Below are positions 46,770 to 60,052 of a DNA stretch of 64,000 nucleotides, piece by piece. Within the stretch, counting starts at the first letter, position 1, and every line of letters starts with the position of its first letter. Origin of the DNA: Paraspadella gotoi. Its lineage: Eukaryota; Chaetognatha. The stretch covers positions 8,103,468 to 8,167,467 of the forward strand of contig CM119268.1 in NCBI GenBank assembly GCA_051294375.1, given 5' to 3'. The translations under genes were made by a program, and so were the position numbers. The notes beneath the pieces were generated by a model, which made no database searches, was not told the origin of the DNA, and saw only the letters and a list, made by a program, of their open reading frames with translations.

Positions 46770-46850
46770 CGACGACGACGACGACGCGACGACGACGCCG
46801 ACGGACGACGACGCACGCCGAGACGACGACGACGACTCCGTCACAAAGAA
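46724..46850. repeat. (GAC)n array with inverted edges
   Basis: About 100 bp of GAC repeats with GCC variants. It starts GTGACGGA and ends TCCGTCAC, so its borders are mutually inverted. A compact hairpin (CCGGCTTCGCCGG) follows at about 46876-46890. Confidence 0.85.
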
Positions 46851-46975
46851 GCACACTAAACATTAATAGGAGCCTGACCCGGCTTCGCCGGTCAAGGCTC
46901 GATAAAAATAGGGCATCTAATTCAGTCACGAAAATGTTCGTGTCCCTTCTCAGGTCTTACGGACTACTGAGAAAA

Positions 46976-47008
<33 letters not shown>

Positions 47009-47429
47009 CAGAAAGGGGCCCTATCAAAATAAGAGAACTAAGAAAAAACAAACTCTAAGAAATATTTAGTCATCATGTGACCTCGAACTAGAGAACACGA
47101 AAAAAAAAGAAAGAAAATAACACGAAATCTAGAAAATTCTAAAATATTTTATCGGTGGAATTTCCTCTTAGATTTTTTCAGAACTCGTTTTTTCATCGTT
47201 AGTCAAATCCGATTTTTGTTATTATCGCAATCGACGAATTTTGGAATTTATAAGAAATATCGCCAGTTATTTTATTATAGATATACTACCTGTTACTGAC
47301 TTGAAGCGATTCGTAGCGCGATAAGCCGATAAGGCCCTTGGCCTTATCAACATCTTTGGTCGGCAGATTCTGAGGCCGAAATCCCGGAACTACCCTCTCC
47401 TCAAACTCTCCCAACGCTCCGTCAGTAAA

Positions 47430-48885
47430 ATGCCGCGGACGCCGCGACTCTACAAGACGTTGGGTCTCGAAGTCGACGCCAGCGAAGACGCGGTGAAGAA
47501 GGCCTTCCGCAAGTTGGCGCTCAAGTGGCATCCGGACAAGAATCCCGACCACGCGGCCGAAGCCACGAAGCGGTTCAAAGAAATCTCCAAAGCCTATCAG
47601 ATCCTCTCGGATCCAGTCAAACGAAAGGCCTACGACGATGGGAGAATAGACGCGGACGGCGAGGAAATTCCGCCGCCGCAGCCGCAGCGACGCAGCGGGA
47701 CTGGCGACGAGGACGACGACGACGACCAATACGAAGACATTGACGACGACGAGGAGGATTCGCCGGATCATCGACGTCGTCATCGTCGCTTCGGACGTCG
47801 CTCGGGCGGCGACTTCGCGGGCTTCGTCTTCGAGGATCCCTTCAAAGTCTTCGAGGATTTCTTCGGCGCGCGGAGTCCTCTCGTCGATCTGATCGACGCG
47901 GTTGTCGGTCCCCGATTCGATCGCCTTCGCGTCGAGGACGACGACGATAGCGACGACGACTACACCGACGCTCGCGGCCGTCCACGAAGGGGCGCCGTCA
48001 GGAACGTCAGCAACAACAACGGACGTGACGGAGGGGCCGGGCTTCGTCGGGCGCCCCGGCATCGCCGATCGGACGCCGCCGTCGAAAATCCTCCCTCCTT
48101 CACCAACCTCTTTGCAGATGCGTTCTTTTCCAATGCTTTCGATAGCAACCGGAGGTCGGACGCAGTCAGAACCCAGGTAAGGAAAGAATTTGAGGGAGCG
48201 AGGGATCCAGGGACCAATATAAGTAGTGGCCCTTATTCGGAAAAGATGTTGGAAAATAAAAAAGTAATGGTGAAAGAAAACTAAAATAGACGAAGGAAAA
48301 AAAAATCAAGAAAAAATGTTGAAAAGAAAAGAGTTGATTGGTATTCATGGAAGAGAAATTCTTTTTTAATTTTTAGTTATAATGTCAAAGGTTTAATAAC
48401 CCTGTACTGTCAATATCCTATTTAATTAAATAAGTAACTACTTCTATAATATGAATTATGAATGTATTTAAGATAGAACTATTTACCAGCGTGATTCGGT
48501 CAGCACATACGCGCCCTTGGCCAGACTCGGCTATCAAGTTTGCCGTAAACTTCTTCAAAAGCCAAGTGAACAAGTAATATTTCATAGTATTCTTATCAAT
48601 TAGATTTAACTATCATATTCCTCATTATTCTTTTTAATTTTTTTTTTTATCTGGCTAGAATAAATGTCCGAAAACTATATTTTTGGAATAAATTAAATCA
48701 CCGACGAATTATTCAAGAATTCCACCCGTTTTCGCTCCCCGTTTTAGGTGACGTCTTCGAGACGCACGGGCGGGAAGAACGTGGTTACGCGTCGCATCGT
48801 TGACGATCGCGGGGAGACGACCGTCGTCGAAGTTGACGGCGTCCTCAAGAAGAAGATCGTCAACGGGAAAAAGGTCTTTGGATGA
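47430..48885 (+). CDS. DnaJ (Hsp40) co-chaperone, DNAJB6-like
   Basis: Exons 47430-48176, 48490-48573 and 48748-48885, all phase 0 (322 residues). Residues ~6-70 form a J domain with HPD at 34-36, which stimulates Hsp70 ATPase. Residues ~85-120 are strongly acidic. [16 protein letters not shown] (~residues 131-146) matches the Gly/Phe-type segment of the DNAJB6/B2/B7 group. The end ([20 protein letters not shown]) matches that group's VTTKRIVENGQE-type C-terminus. Such proteins keep aggregation-prone clients soluble. The middle exon (28 codons) has acceptor ATTTACCAG and donor CAA|GTAATA with no in-frame stop. It may be alternative; skipping it keeps the frame. Position, frame and family length support the calls. 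Confidence 0.87.
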
Positions 48886-50052
48886 CTCTTATGACGGTCT
48901 CGTCGTCGGCGTTCGCGTCAAAACTGACTTTTGTGGATCACGCAGTCTCTAAATTTAAAACTATATTTCTTTCACGAAGTTATTTTTTAATTCGTCGACG
49001 GTTTTTGGTTTTTTTTTTTTTAAAGGGAAAACGGGTTGCTTTTTCTAAATTTCGGTCTAGCGAAAGGACTATGAGATAATTCGTTTCTGGCTTTGTTTCG
49101 TCGTATTGCTTTTTTTGGATAATACACTTGTTATCTATGAAAAAAAATACTATTTTTTATTTTTTTAAATATATACGTTTTTTCTTTATTCTTAAATAAC
49201 AGAGCACAGTTATAAGAATGAATATAGCAATATAAAAAACTAACAAGAAAATCCCTGAATTAAAAATAATAATTATAATATTAATTAAGGTAAAACCGGA
49301 CGTTCTCGCGAAAATTAATGCGAAGTAAGATTTGTTTAAGACTTGTTTAAAATTTATACACGAAGATTTCGGGTTTGCCACACAAAAAACCATTGAATTG
49401 AAGTAAAAGGGAAGAATTCGGGCGTTAATTATTGTCACTACTTATCACTTTTTATGGTATGGGAAGCGAAAAATTCTTTCAAATTCAATAACTATTATAA
49501 ATGCAAAATATTTAGGTAACTTATAAAGAGACAGTCACTCGTTGCATAACATCACTGTAAACGAGAAAGATTTGAATGAATTATCACAATAATTTAGTTT
49601 AGTTACTCATAGTAAAAAGTACAGTTAAGGAGCTGATACATTTTTTATAACCTCCATCTCTTTCAACCATTCGAGAAGTGGCAGTAATATCAACTTTAAA
49701 ACAATAATAAAAATATAATTATCTGTACAAATTTACAATCCTATCTGTGACGATTTAGTGGTCAAGATTATCGCTATTTAAGAAAATCCTAAATCAGAGA
49801 AAACTATTTTCATCACATCATTTGTGTTCCTCAAGATAAACTTAGCACGTTTCATCTTTCTCCTATCGTCAAGAATATACCTGGTGAGGCGACTTACCAC
49901 TAGGACTAATCATGAATTTTAACGACATTGCTCCTACTATTCAGTAGTAAAAGAACATCGTATATGCAGAGAGGAAAGGATTAAAGTCGTCAATTAAATT
50001 ATCGTATTGCGAATTAGTTTGTAAAATATTGTTTACAAGATGTTTGTCACAT
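48886..50052. other. Short intergenic stretch between convergent genes
   Basis: AT-rich 3' flanks of the DnaJ and transporter genes. A TGAGGCGACTTACCAC motif at ~49886 also occurs inverted near 17114-17140. The 3' end of the DnaJ transcript probably lies before 49150. No gene seen. Confidence 0.6.
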
Positions 50053-51528
50053 TCAATCGTGGGGCGCAAATGGGTTGGTTCCATCTTGTCCCTGCTCGTC
50101 GTAGCCGTGATCGTAGTAGCCCGTCGATGAATCCTGGCAAAGGAAGGAAAAAATGTATGGCAACACGCTTTTTACAAATAAGTAATACATTTATTAACTA
50201 ACAAAACGACGCAAGGGTTAAAAAAAATAACAAGCGATTCCGAACACGATGATTTAAACTAGAATGTCATTTTTTTTTTAAATAGTGAAAATGTTAATCA
50301 ATGCAAAGCCTCTGGAGTTAAAATTGCGTTTTGAACTTGTTAGAAAAGCCTAAATCAATGCGAATGAACAAAAAATGAGGTCACGACGAATTGTAAAAGT
50401 TAAAAACGTGAATTTGAGAATTCGGTGGCAAATATTTTGAAAGTCGGGACGGTAACTTACTCTGGGGTCGGGACTATGTAAGACTTTCTTTTGTCTAGTT
50501 ATACCATCTCTTTTCGTTCGAAGAGAATTCGGATCGAAATAGTCCTCAAAATAAAGTCGATCCGCCGAGGAATTCGAGTTTAATTCGGCCGACGCGGCCA
50601 AGTCGAAACACTCGTCGTTGTCGTCGTCGTCGTCGCCATGGTCACGTGCGACGCCGACGACGACGCCGGTCGCGCCGTCAGCGCCCTCTTTCGTCGCCGC
50701 GACATCCTCGATATTTTCGTAGTCGTGTCTTTGCTTTCCTTCGTTCAACGTCGCCACGAAATTTCTAATCTTTTCTTCGTCGTCTTGGCGTCTTTTGTTC
50801 GGGATCGAATTCAACGGAAAATGATTCTGCGAGGCGACGATGAGCGGCGCTGTCGTGTCCAAAGCGCGAAAGCTTATGCTGGGGCAGCGGCGGTGCCTCG
50901 CCCTTCTGGCGGCGCGTTTACACTGTCTACGCCTCCACCGCCGACGGCTCCGCCCGCCGATTCTTCCGGTCGATATTCCCCCCGGCGGTCGGTGTCTTCG
51001 GCGCCGATCGTCGACTCTGAATTCTCGTCTCGGCGGCGGCGTGGGCGGACGACGCTGTCGTCGAGACGGAGCCGCGGCGGCTGCGGCGTGGTCGGGGTGA
51101 CTGGGATTTCGGCGTCGTGGGGGCAGTTTTCGCCGACTCAGCATCCAAAGACGCGACGGAGCAGAGAGGCTGCGCCGCGTTTCTTGGCTAAATCCCCTTT
51201 CATCGTTTTCCGACCGCTGACGATGATCAACCGCGGCTGCGGCGGCTGCGGCGGCTGCGGCGGCGGCTGTTGTAGTCGTCGTCGTATTTTTTCTCAATCT
51301 CAACATTTTTTGCCACAAGAGGCGTGGGTGTCGCCTTCGTCGACGCTTGAATGAGGCTTCGCTTGGTAAAGTACGATACGTTACTCCGGGGAAGGAATGG
51401 CTCTTTTGTTTTCGTTTTGTTTTGGAAATGCGTTTTGTTTTTGTTTTAGTAAATTTATCAAAGTAAATTTATTCAAAAATCACGACAAACACGACCGACG
51501 ATAACAAAAATGGAAAAGGAGAAAGAAG

Positions 51529-51587
<59 letters not shown>

Positions 51588-53350
51588 ATGATGGGGGACA
51601 TGAAAAGAAGAAAGGACGGAAGGAGATTTTGTTATTCCGATCGGTTGTGTTTTGATTCTCGTTCGGGAGCATCGACCGACTTTATTTGGTTCCGGGAGTT
51701 TTGGTAAAAAGAACGAACGAACGATCGAAACAAAAGAACAATGGATAATAACAAACATAAAAGTGAACTAGCAAACAAAGTAACCCGGCTCATAAATATT
51801 AAAATTAAACATACTTGTCGTATAGGCGGTCTGTTCCCACGTCGCACGGCGTTCTCTTGGTAACCCCGGTGGTCGCGGTCGCGTTGATAACCGTCGCCGG
51901 AAACGTTCCCGTTGCTAGGAACTCCGCCGTTGCTTGGAAGAGTTCCGTTGCCAGGCACGCCGCTTCCAAGGGCGTCGCTGGCGTAGTCGTAGCCGTGTTC
52001 CTTCGCCCGTCTGACTTTGGTCGCGTGAATCGCCTCCTCCGTGGACGCGTAGTGGACCTGGAATGGAAGTTGTGGGCGAGTGTGGTTGGGTAGATGTGGT
52101 TTTTGTGGGTCGGGGGAGTTGAATGCCCTCCTCGGCATCGACCAACCTGCGTGACGACCGTCGCCCCGTAGCTGGGGTCGTGATGCGACGTCGTCGTCGT
52201 CGTCGTCGTCGGCGACGTCGCGTTTTCCCCCTCGAAGGGTCGGTACTTGTAAATGTTTCTGTTGAAGAGGAGCAGAGGAGCGAATCCCACGTTGGTCACG
52301 AAAATGATCACATTTAACCAAACGAAGCCGATTTTCGAGACGATTTCTCCCGCCACGATTGGGCCGAACGCGTAGGCCAGGCTGAATTGAAGGGGGGGGA
52401 GATGAATGTGGAATAATTGGATAGGAGGTCGATGAATCAATGAACGAGATCAATTAAAGCGGGAAAAAATGGACAGAAGGGAGACAAAAAAACCATCGAA
52501 AATTAAATATAAAATACATTTTCTGGAAAACTTGAGGAAATTCATATTCATTCAATCGACAGTGACATTTACGTAGGTTGCCAGAAATGACTAAACCATT
52601 TGATTAATAAAAAAATATATTTTTGCAATTAGCTAAGCAATAAGCATGAGGAAGTCCTAATAAACTTAAATTTTTAAAAAAGAATACGGACGAACGGCAA
52701 CACCGAAAAAGAACAACACCGAGGACTACGAACAAAAACCAAAGAGACAACGATCCAAAACTCTCGCCCAAAAGCCTCACCACACTTCTTGCGCAAACCT
52801 GTAAGAAATGTCGGCGATGGCGTAGACGCTTCCGTAGACGGAAGTGTGTCTGGTGTCGACGATGTAGCCGAGCGTCGGGAGAAGCGCAGTGTCGATGAGG
52901 GCGATGCCCCAACAGATGCCGCAGATGGGAAGAACGAGGCCCCAGAAGGATCGAGGGAAGGGGATCAAGAGGCTGGTGGGTGGAAAGAGATCTCAGAAAA
53001 TGGCTTCAGTTAAACAATCGGACCATCTTACGTAAATAAACGGGAATTAGTAAATATATCTATCACTAATGGCTTTTGGCAATTATCCTATAAATAGATA
53101 AATCAATCAAATTAATCAAAATACCTGCAAATTCCTTCGGTGCTGAGTCCCACGGCGGCCATGAGCCACTGGTAGTTGGGATACTTCTGCGCGAGTCTAA
53201 CGGTCATGTAGACTCCGAGGACGTGGGGAATGAAGGAGGGAAGCCACACCAGCCCGATTGCCCATTCGTCTGGGTTTGTGATAAGTGATAACAGTGTGAT
53301 GCAGTGAGAGAACGGAATGAATCCGCGCGAAAGATACAAAAAAGATAAAA

Positions 53351-53407
<57 letters not shown>

Positions 53408-56400
53408 CGGAGACCGGGGGTCTAACTTTGTAAACTTAAGACATTTTAAAATGAGTCATCGTGGTTTTGAAAACTGACCCGCTTTGAGTTTGTCCTTCAT
53501 CCAAATTGCGATGGTGGGTTCGATGAATGCGAGGGAAACGTTGGACATGGCGAGGGCGCCTGGGGACGGAATTCCGCCATTTCCAAACATTACGTCTCTT
53601 TTAAATATTCTTGAATGATCTATGATTACCTGCACAAACGGCAATATGCGGGTCTGCAATCAAACGCCATATCGGCTCCCCTGAAGAAAAGAATTTTCTT
53701 TTTAATATTCTTACGATTAGGACTCATCTCTTTCGTTCCTTTGTATCTGATAATTTTGTTTTTATCTCAATGTTTGCAACGAACGCCTTACAAACTCTAT
53801 TGCCCTTTAGTAAATTAATTTGGATTTCATTTAAATTAATTTAACGTTAATTTTCTCCTCAACCATCGCAAACCTTTTTCACCCCCTTCCCCACTAAAAA
53901 CCACCATTTTTACAGCCACCCACCTTTTGGCTTTTCCATGTTCTCTATCCTTGCCGCTTTCCTCTCAGGTCGCGTCACCAGCAGCATCAAGAATCCGTCG
54001 AAGAGACACACGATGGCGAGGATTATGAACGGCACCTCCTTCCCGCCGAATTGGTAGAGGATCCCGCCGAAGGGCGGCGCCACGAGGCACCCGAAGGAGA
54101 TGCAGGCCAGGGCGATGCCGAGCGCCTTGGTGCGTTGGCCCTCTTCGTTGTATCTACGCGGTGTGACAGGATTTATATATAACATAAGCTAGATGTAGAA
54201 TTAGGCCTAAAATTCAAATGAAACAAAGAGAAAGCTTTTGTTTTTTAAAACGTTTCTTTTGAAAAAATATAAACTTTAAACAAAATATAGCCGGAAAAAT
54301 ACAAAAACCAAGAAAAAGTTATTTTAAAAAAAATAGGACTTAATTTTGAATTAATATTTTCGACTTTAATTTCGATTTTCAACTCATCTTCTCGTTCAAA
54401 ACTCTTTCCGCTTAGTGACAAGACATAGCTTTAAAAACCGGCTTTACCCACGTTTAAATTTTGAATTTAATTATGAAAAATTGAAAAAGCCGANNNNNNN
54501 NNNCGTTTAAATTTTGAATATAATTATGAAAAGTTGAAAAAGCCGAAAAACGAAAGTGAATTATATCGCGGGTTTTTTACCGTTAGCTATCATCTACGCT
54601 GACGATGCTGGCCATCGATAAAAGTAAGCTAAACGCTGGGTGCCAAAAAAAGAATAATGCACTTCTTTTATTTATTACTCAATTTGATCACCACTTCCTT
54701 TTTCAAAGGCCTCACGACGGACGTGAAGACAGAAGCGTCGGTCCAGAATGAAGGTGTAGAGACGGACCTCGTCGGTTGGGCCGATTCCTTTGCCATCAGA
54801 GTCATCACGTGAGGAGAGCGACGGAGGAACAGACAGACCGATCACACATTTTGATTGACCAATTTCAAATTATTTTTTTTTTCGTCAGGAGATTCTTAAC
54901 CGATGCAAAGCAGGATTTTTCACCGGAGGATCGAGTTTCCCCAAGAAAGATTACGACAACATCGCGTTGGAGTCCATCGTCAATCTTGGCGTCGGCGGAG
55001 AAGACGCGTTGCGACAAAGACGTCCTCGGGAGCGCGGACGCGTCGAAAGTGGCGCCGTTGTCGGAGGAATCGTCAGAAATTAAATCGTCTACGGATATTA
55101 CAGCGGGAGGGGAGGAAGACTCTGACGTTGAGGTGCTGGCCGTACTGACCCGTCCTAAAAGTAAATCTAAGAAAGTCGCGGAACCGAAAAAAGCGTCGGC
55201 GAACTCATTGGAATGGCATTCCCCAGGGCCGTACGTTTCCCAGCGCCACACTTTGGCGAGCCACGTTCGGCCGCTCCACTCATCCGCGCCGCAGCCGCTA
55301 AACTCTACACCGCGCCAAAATCGGCCGATTAGTCAATCACTGCCGCTGGCTCCTGACACCGACTCTGCATCTACTCCAGAAACGGAAAGAATAATCCAGA
55401 AAAGGCTCTCGCGTTTGTTCTCCTCTCCCGTCAAAGCGGCGTCGTCAAAAGCGGCGTCGCTCGCCCTCTTGCGACTCTCCCTCGCCGAGGACGCCGACTT
55501 TCGCGCCGTCATTCTCCGACGCAAGGAGGAATTGAGGCTCGAGTTAAAGGCGTGCGCGGGAACGGAACCCGCGGCCCGGCGATGTTCGCTCCAGATCTCT
55601 CAACGCGACATGTGGATCGCATATTTGACATTTCGAATCAAATTGACGAGCGCGGTGGTATATGACGAAGGCGTGGCAGCGAGTATCATCGGACGAGCAG
55701 AAGTTCTAGAAGAAAAAAAGTTTACTTTCCCCTTCAACGTAGACCCGCTCTCGCTCCTTTCAACACTATTGAGACGCGTCCCATTTATCAACGATCAAAA
55801 ACTCCCGGCCGTCTCCCAGAAAAGGAGCGACTGTCTGCGTTTCACCCTCGGGTTCATTCGCTCGCTCGAACGTGACTACGGAATCGAATTGCTGCGCGCG
55901 GAGACGTGGATCGGCGTCCTCTCCAGCGATAACGTGGAAATCAGGAAACGCGATATGGAAATCTCCTACTGGAAGATGTGGATCGCGACTTTTGGTTTCG
56001 CCGCGGCATTGATCGAGACGACCGTGACGGACGGTGGGCGTGGCGACGAATCGAAGCTCGGTATGGGACGGGAGGCCGAGACGCGGTTGGTGAAGGAGTT
56101 GCCTCAACTCGGGAGGTCGAAGACCGCGACGCCGCAAATCGGAGGGCCCAAGTCGGCGTCGCACTCGAACGCGATTAAGAATTACATGGCGAATTTTGCA
56201 CATCTGTTGCAGAAAGATAAGGACTCTCCTCCAACGACGGGTTGGAACCTGTTTTCGCCGAATAAGATGCAGCAGATGAATGGTGGGTTCGAGCAGCTAG
56301 CTCTTCAGCGAATTGCCAAACGACAGTCGATGCAGCAATATTTGCTGAATCCGTCGCCGCCTGATCAAGATTCCTTTCAAGAGCCGACAGCAAAGCGACA

Positions 56401-59400
56401 AAAAATGACGCCGTCAATTTGAGCGCTGAACTTCGTTCCTCTGCTTAACTCGATGCCCAACCCGATGCCAAACTCCTTGTCGAACATGATGCCAAACTTT
56501 AACGCAATGCCAAACTCAATACACAACGCTTTGCCTTCGATACCTGACTCGATCCTGAACGGCGAACAAAATGAGGGACCAAACCCCATGCCCATCGTGA
56601 TTGTAAACCAAATACCGAATGGGCTGGCAAATCAGTTGCCAAACGTGATGACGAACCAAATGCCAAAGTCATCGCCACTCGTGATGCCGAAACAGATGCC
56701 GATCCAAATGGGGTAAGTGCAAATTCAGCGACCGATTCCGCTGGCGTCGATAGACAAATAGTTTCGACCGTGAAGCAGCAGCCGGACCCGACGCGGCAGC
56801 TGTTACGAACGAAGTCGCAGCATCAGCAGTCGCCGCATTGAACGGATTGAACAGCGTTTTTTCGAATCTTTCAGCAAGTTTTGAGGAGTGTTGAGACAAT
56901 TTAGAGGAGGCGCTGGTAACGAAAACGTCCTCAAAACAGTGCATTATACGTAAATAATCGATTTGAAGTTTGGTTTTGACAAATTTCATTTTACTTATTT
57001 CCTATTACATTAATACGTGTTTATACGTAGTTACTTTGATGTTTTGAATTTTGTTTGCACAAACATAGCGCTAAGCAAATTAAGCATTATATATTTAAAT
57101 ATTTAACACAAAATATATTTAAATATTAAACACAAAAATATTTTAACAAATAAATATAATCTAAATATATTATTTTAAATCTAAAAAAAAAAAATAAAGA
57201 TTGAAACAAGTAATTTTGCAACTTTCATAAAAAAAATTCGAATATTAAAAAGAATGACGATTACAAACCCAGAACAGAGATGGAGTCTAACCTGTCCGCG
57301 ATCATGGCCAGTCCCGAAGTGTCGGCGAAGGCGGAACCGACTCCTGCAAGCATTATCGTTGCAATTCGATGGAATTACGAATTTAAGATGAAATGGGGCG
57401 CTTTGAGAAAAACAAGGCCTGTATTTCGTTATGTCTTACCTTGACAGGCCCGGGCGAAAAATAGGACGCTGTAGGATTCGCCGATCGCGAACAACGAAGT
57501 TGACAAGAACATGATGGTGAGGCCGAGCATCATCGGGTAATCGTAACCTGAAAACCAAGCGGAAGGAATTGATAAAAGTTGTTGGAATTCGAAAAAAAAA
57601 TATGGGAAGGAATGAACAAATAAATTATCGAGCTTTTGCATGTAATCAAATTTGATTGATGCACGAAAAATTAATATTCATAAATTTATTTATTCAATCA
57701 TTCTTTCATTAATTTAATAAAATAATTATCAAACTTAAATATTCTTTTCTTCACGACTTTCACCTATCCTGTCGATGGCGGCCCCGCTGAATGGATTGAC
57801 GAGCAGCTGCACCATGGCTTTGGAGGCGAAAAGGAATCCCAGGGAAATGTCTTCGTTCTCGTACTCGACCCTCATGGGCTTTATCTTCTCCCAAATCTTG
57901 GGTGAGATTCCGGCGCCGGGTTGCAGACCTCCCGGCGCCCCGNNNNNNNNNNTGCAAGACTCGGAAGAGTTGGCGTCGAGGGTCGGCACCGGCGGCGGCG
58001 GAAGCGTCGGCGGCGGCGGCGACTCGATCACCTTTGATCCGGCGAGACAGGAAGGGCGGGAGGGTCGTGGAAGGCGCGGGTTGGATGGTTGTTGGTGGAT
58101 TGGATGGTTGTCGTTGGTTTGATTGTTGTGGTTGATTGGATGATTGTGGTTGATTGGATGATTGTGGTTGATTAGATGATTGTGTTTGATTGGATGATTG
58201 TGTTGTAGGAATGGACGAGATTTGATTGGGAGTAAGGGAAAAAAAATAAGTTGAAGGACGAATTAGGTGAATCGAACAATCATCGACGGGTTTTGTAAAT
58301 CTTTCCCACTCAGACTGACAGAATGATGGTTACATTGGTTAGAACGGCCGAACTTCTCCGATAGATTATTTGCTAACATTGCTTGTGCTTTTGCCTACAA
58401 ACTACTAGCAACTAAGTATGAACTATCACGTAAACTATTAATCGGGCGTGTAATGGTAGCAGGAGTTATGGCCGAGACGAGAAAAAGTTCTATTTAAAAG
58501 CGTTCTTATATTTAGACTTAGAATTTAAAATAAAGTTCTCGTTCCGAGCGAATCTCCCCGTAACCGGCCAGCTTACATACATGCGGAGGATCGTACGACG
58601 TTTCTAGATAAGATTTCCGCATGCGCTCGTACGATTCGAGCCAAGGGGGGTGAGAGATGGAGGAAGAAAGGGAGGAGGAGGAGGGGGTGGAGGGAGACGG
58701 GAGGAGGAAGGGCGGAGAGGAAGGAGAGTCGGAGGAGGTGGGAGTAAAGGGGGCGTGGGTGGTTCGATGTCTGGGGCAGATGCATCGAGCGTAGCGAAAC
58801 TCGGGGTCGATATTAGATGGAGTCTATTGCACGCGGTGCGGAAGGGGAGGAAGAGGAAGAGGAGGATAATGTTATTCAGGCTACTAATATACTCTAAGTA
58901 CTGCCGGGCCTCGATACGTTTTATGCCGCTGCTCACCCACCGCCTCCTCGCACCGGTAGCTGCTTTCCTGGCCAAACGCTGCGATGAATCGCTCCTCGAG
59001 GTCTCCGCTAGCGCGACGTATACAATACTCCGTATGGCATCAAAGCATGGGTGTCTGACCACACGCGTATAGCGGCTAAGTTCTAAAAAGAGTACGCTAA
59101 AGCTTTCCGAAAGTCGGAAGGTGCTCTAATTTAAAAAAGTGATTGAGGGATGAATACGCAAAACGATTGGGCGCTAATCTCAGCTCGCGTGCCACGGCTT
59201 CATGCAAGCGTGTTTACACGGCTTCGCAACAAAATTAGTTTCAAGATGATTTAGAAATTGTAAAAAAAAAAATGTTATGATTAAAATTTATTGCGACGGC
59301 CATGAGTCACGATATGAACTTTTTAAAACAGGCACGAGGATACAACTTGCACTTGGAACACATTCGCACGGGAATAAAATTCATTGCCTTCTTGCGAAAC

Positions 59401-60020
59401 GTCAAATGTTCTCCGTCTTCCTGATAACGAAAGAAAAATCGATAAAAGGGCAACGACGTTTGTGAAAAGTTCAATTTGAAAAAAAAAAAAAAAAAAAAAC
59501 CTGCGGTTTGTGATCGCTGACGATGAATTTAAATTAACCTGATAAGTGACGTTCTCTGGCCCGCCCACTATATGCGTGTCGTATGCGCCTATCTTTCTCA
59601 AGTAATCCGGAATCACGGGGACGATCACCATGTACAGCATGTTGTCCAACAAAAGAGCGATGCACACGATTGTTAGCACCAGATGACGCTGCGCCTGAAC
59701 GTTTAATGTATAAAGGAAGCCTTTTACTCTCACATCCGTTGCCCCTTTCCCTCCCTTGAAAAAAAATTACCCACCTTGGGGTCATAGATTTTCTCTTTGG
59801 CCTGGGATTTCATTTTTTGTAGTTTCTCAATGTCTTCCTGTGTCATCCCTAAATTTAAATTCTTTGAATGAGAGTTATTTAAATAAGTCTAACAGAAGAT
59901 TAAATGAGTTAATGAATATATATATAATCAATATATTGACAAATCAGTTACGAAAACTTGTTAAAGATAAAAATCTTTTTCTTTTTAGGGTTGTGGAGAT
60001 CCGAGATGGATAACTTGTTA

Positions 60021-60052
<32 letters not shown>

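Larger units (their letters stand above)
44869..47429. other. Intergenic stretch with repeats and a gap, no gene seen
   Basis: Holds a 100-N gap (45115-45214), two related direct repeats (45310-45618, 46003-46588), GA tracts and a GAC array. No protein-like frame. Confidence 0.6.

Noticed and set aside
47286-48062. A 258-codon minus-strand frame over the DnaJ gene
   Set aside because: Mirror of GC-rich, Asp-codon-rich exon 1. The plus frame has a clear J domain with HPD.
50638-51354. A 238-codon plus-strand frame in the last VAChT intron
   Set aside because: Arg/Ser/Pro low complexity, with no splice logic. The minus-strand candidate has a strong donor in the right phase.
55766-56203. A 145-codon minus-strand frame within the nested gene
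   Set aside because: Antisense shadow. It also cannot be spliced in phase with the transporter.
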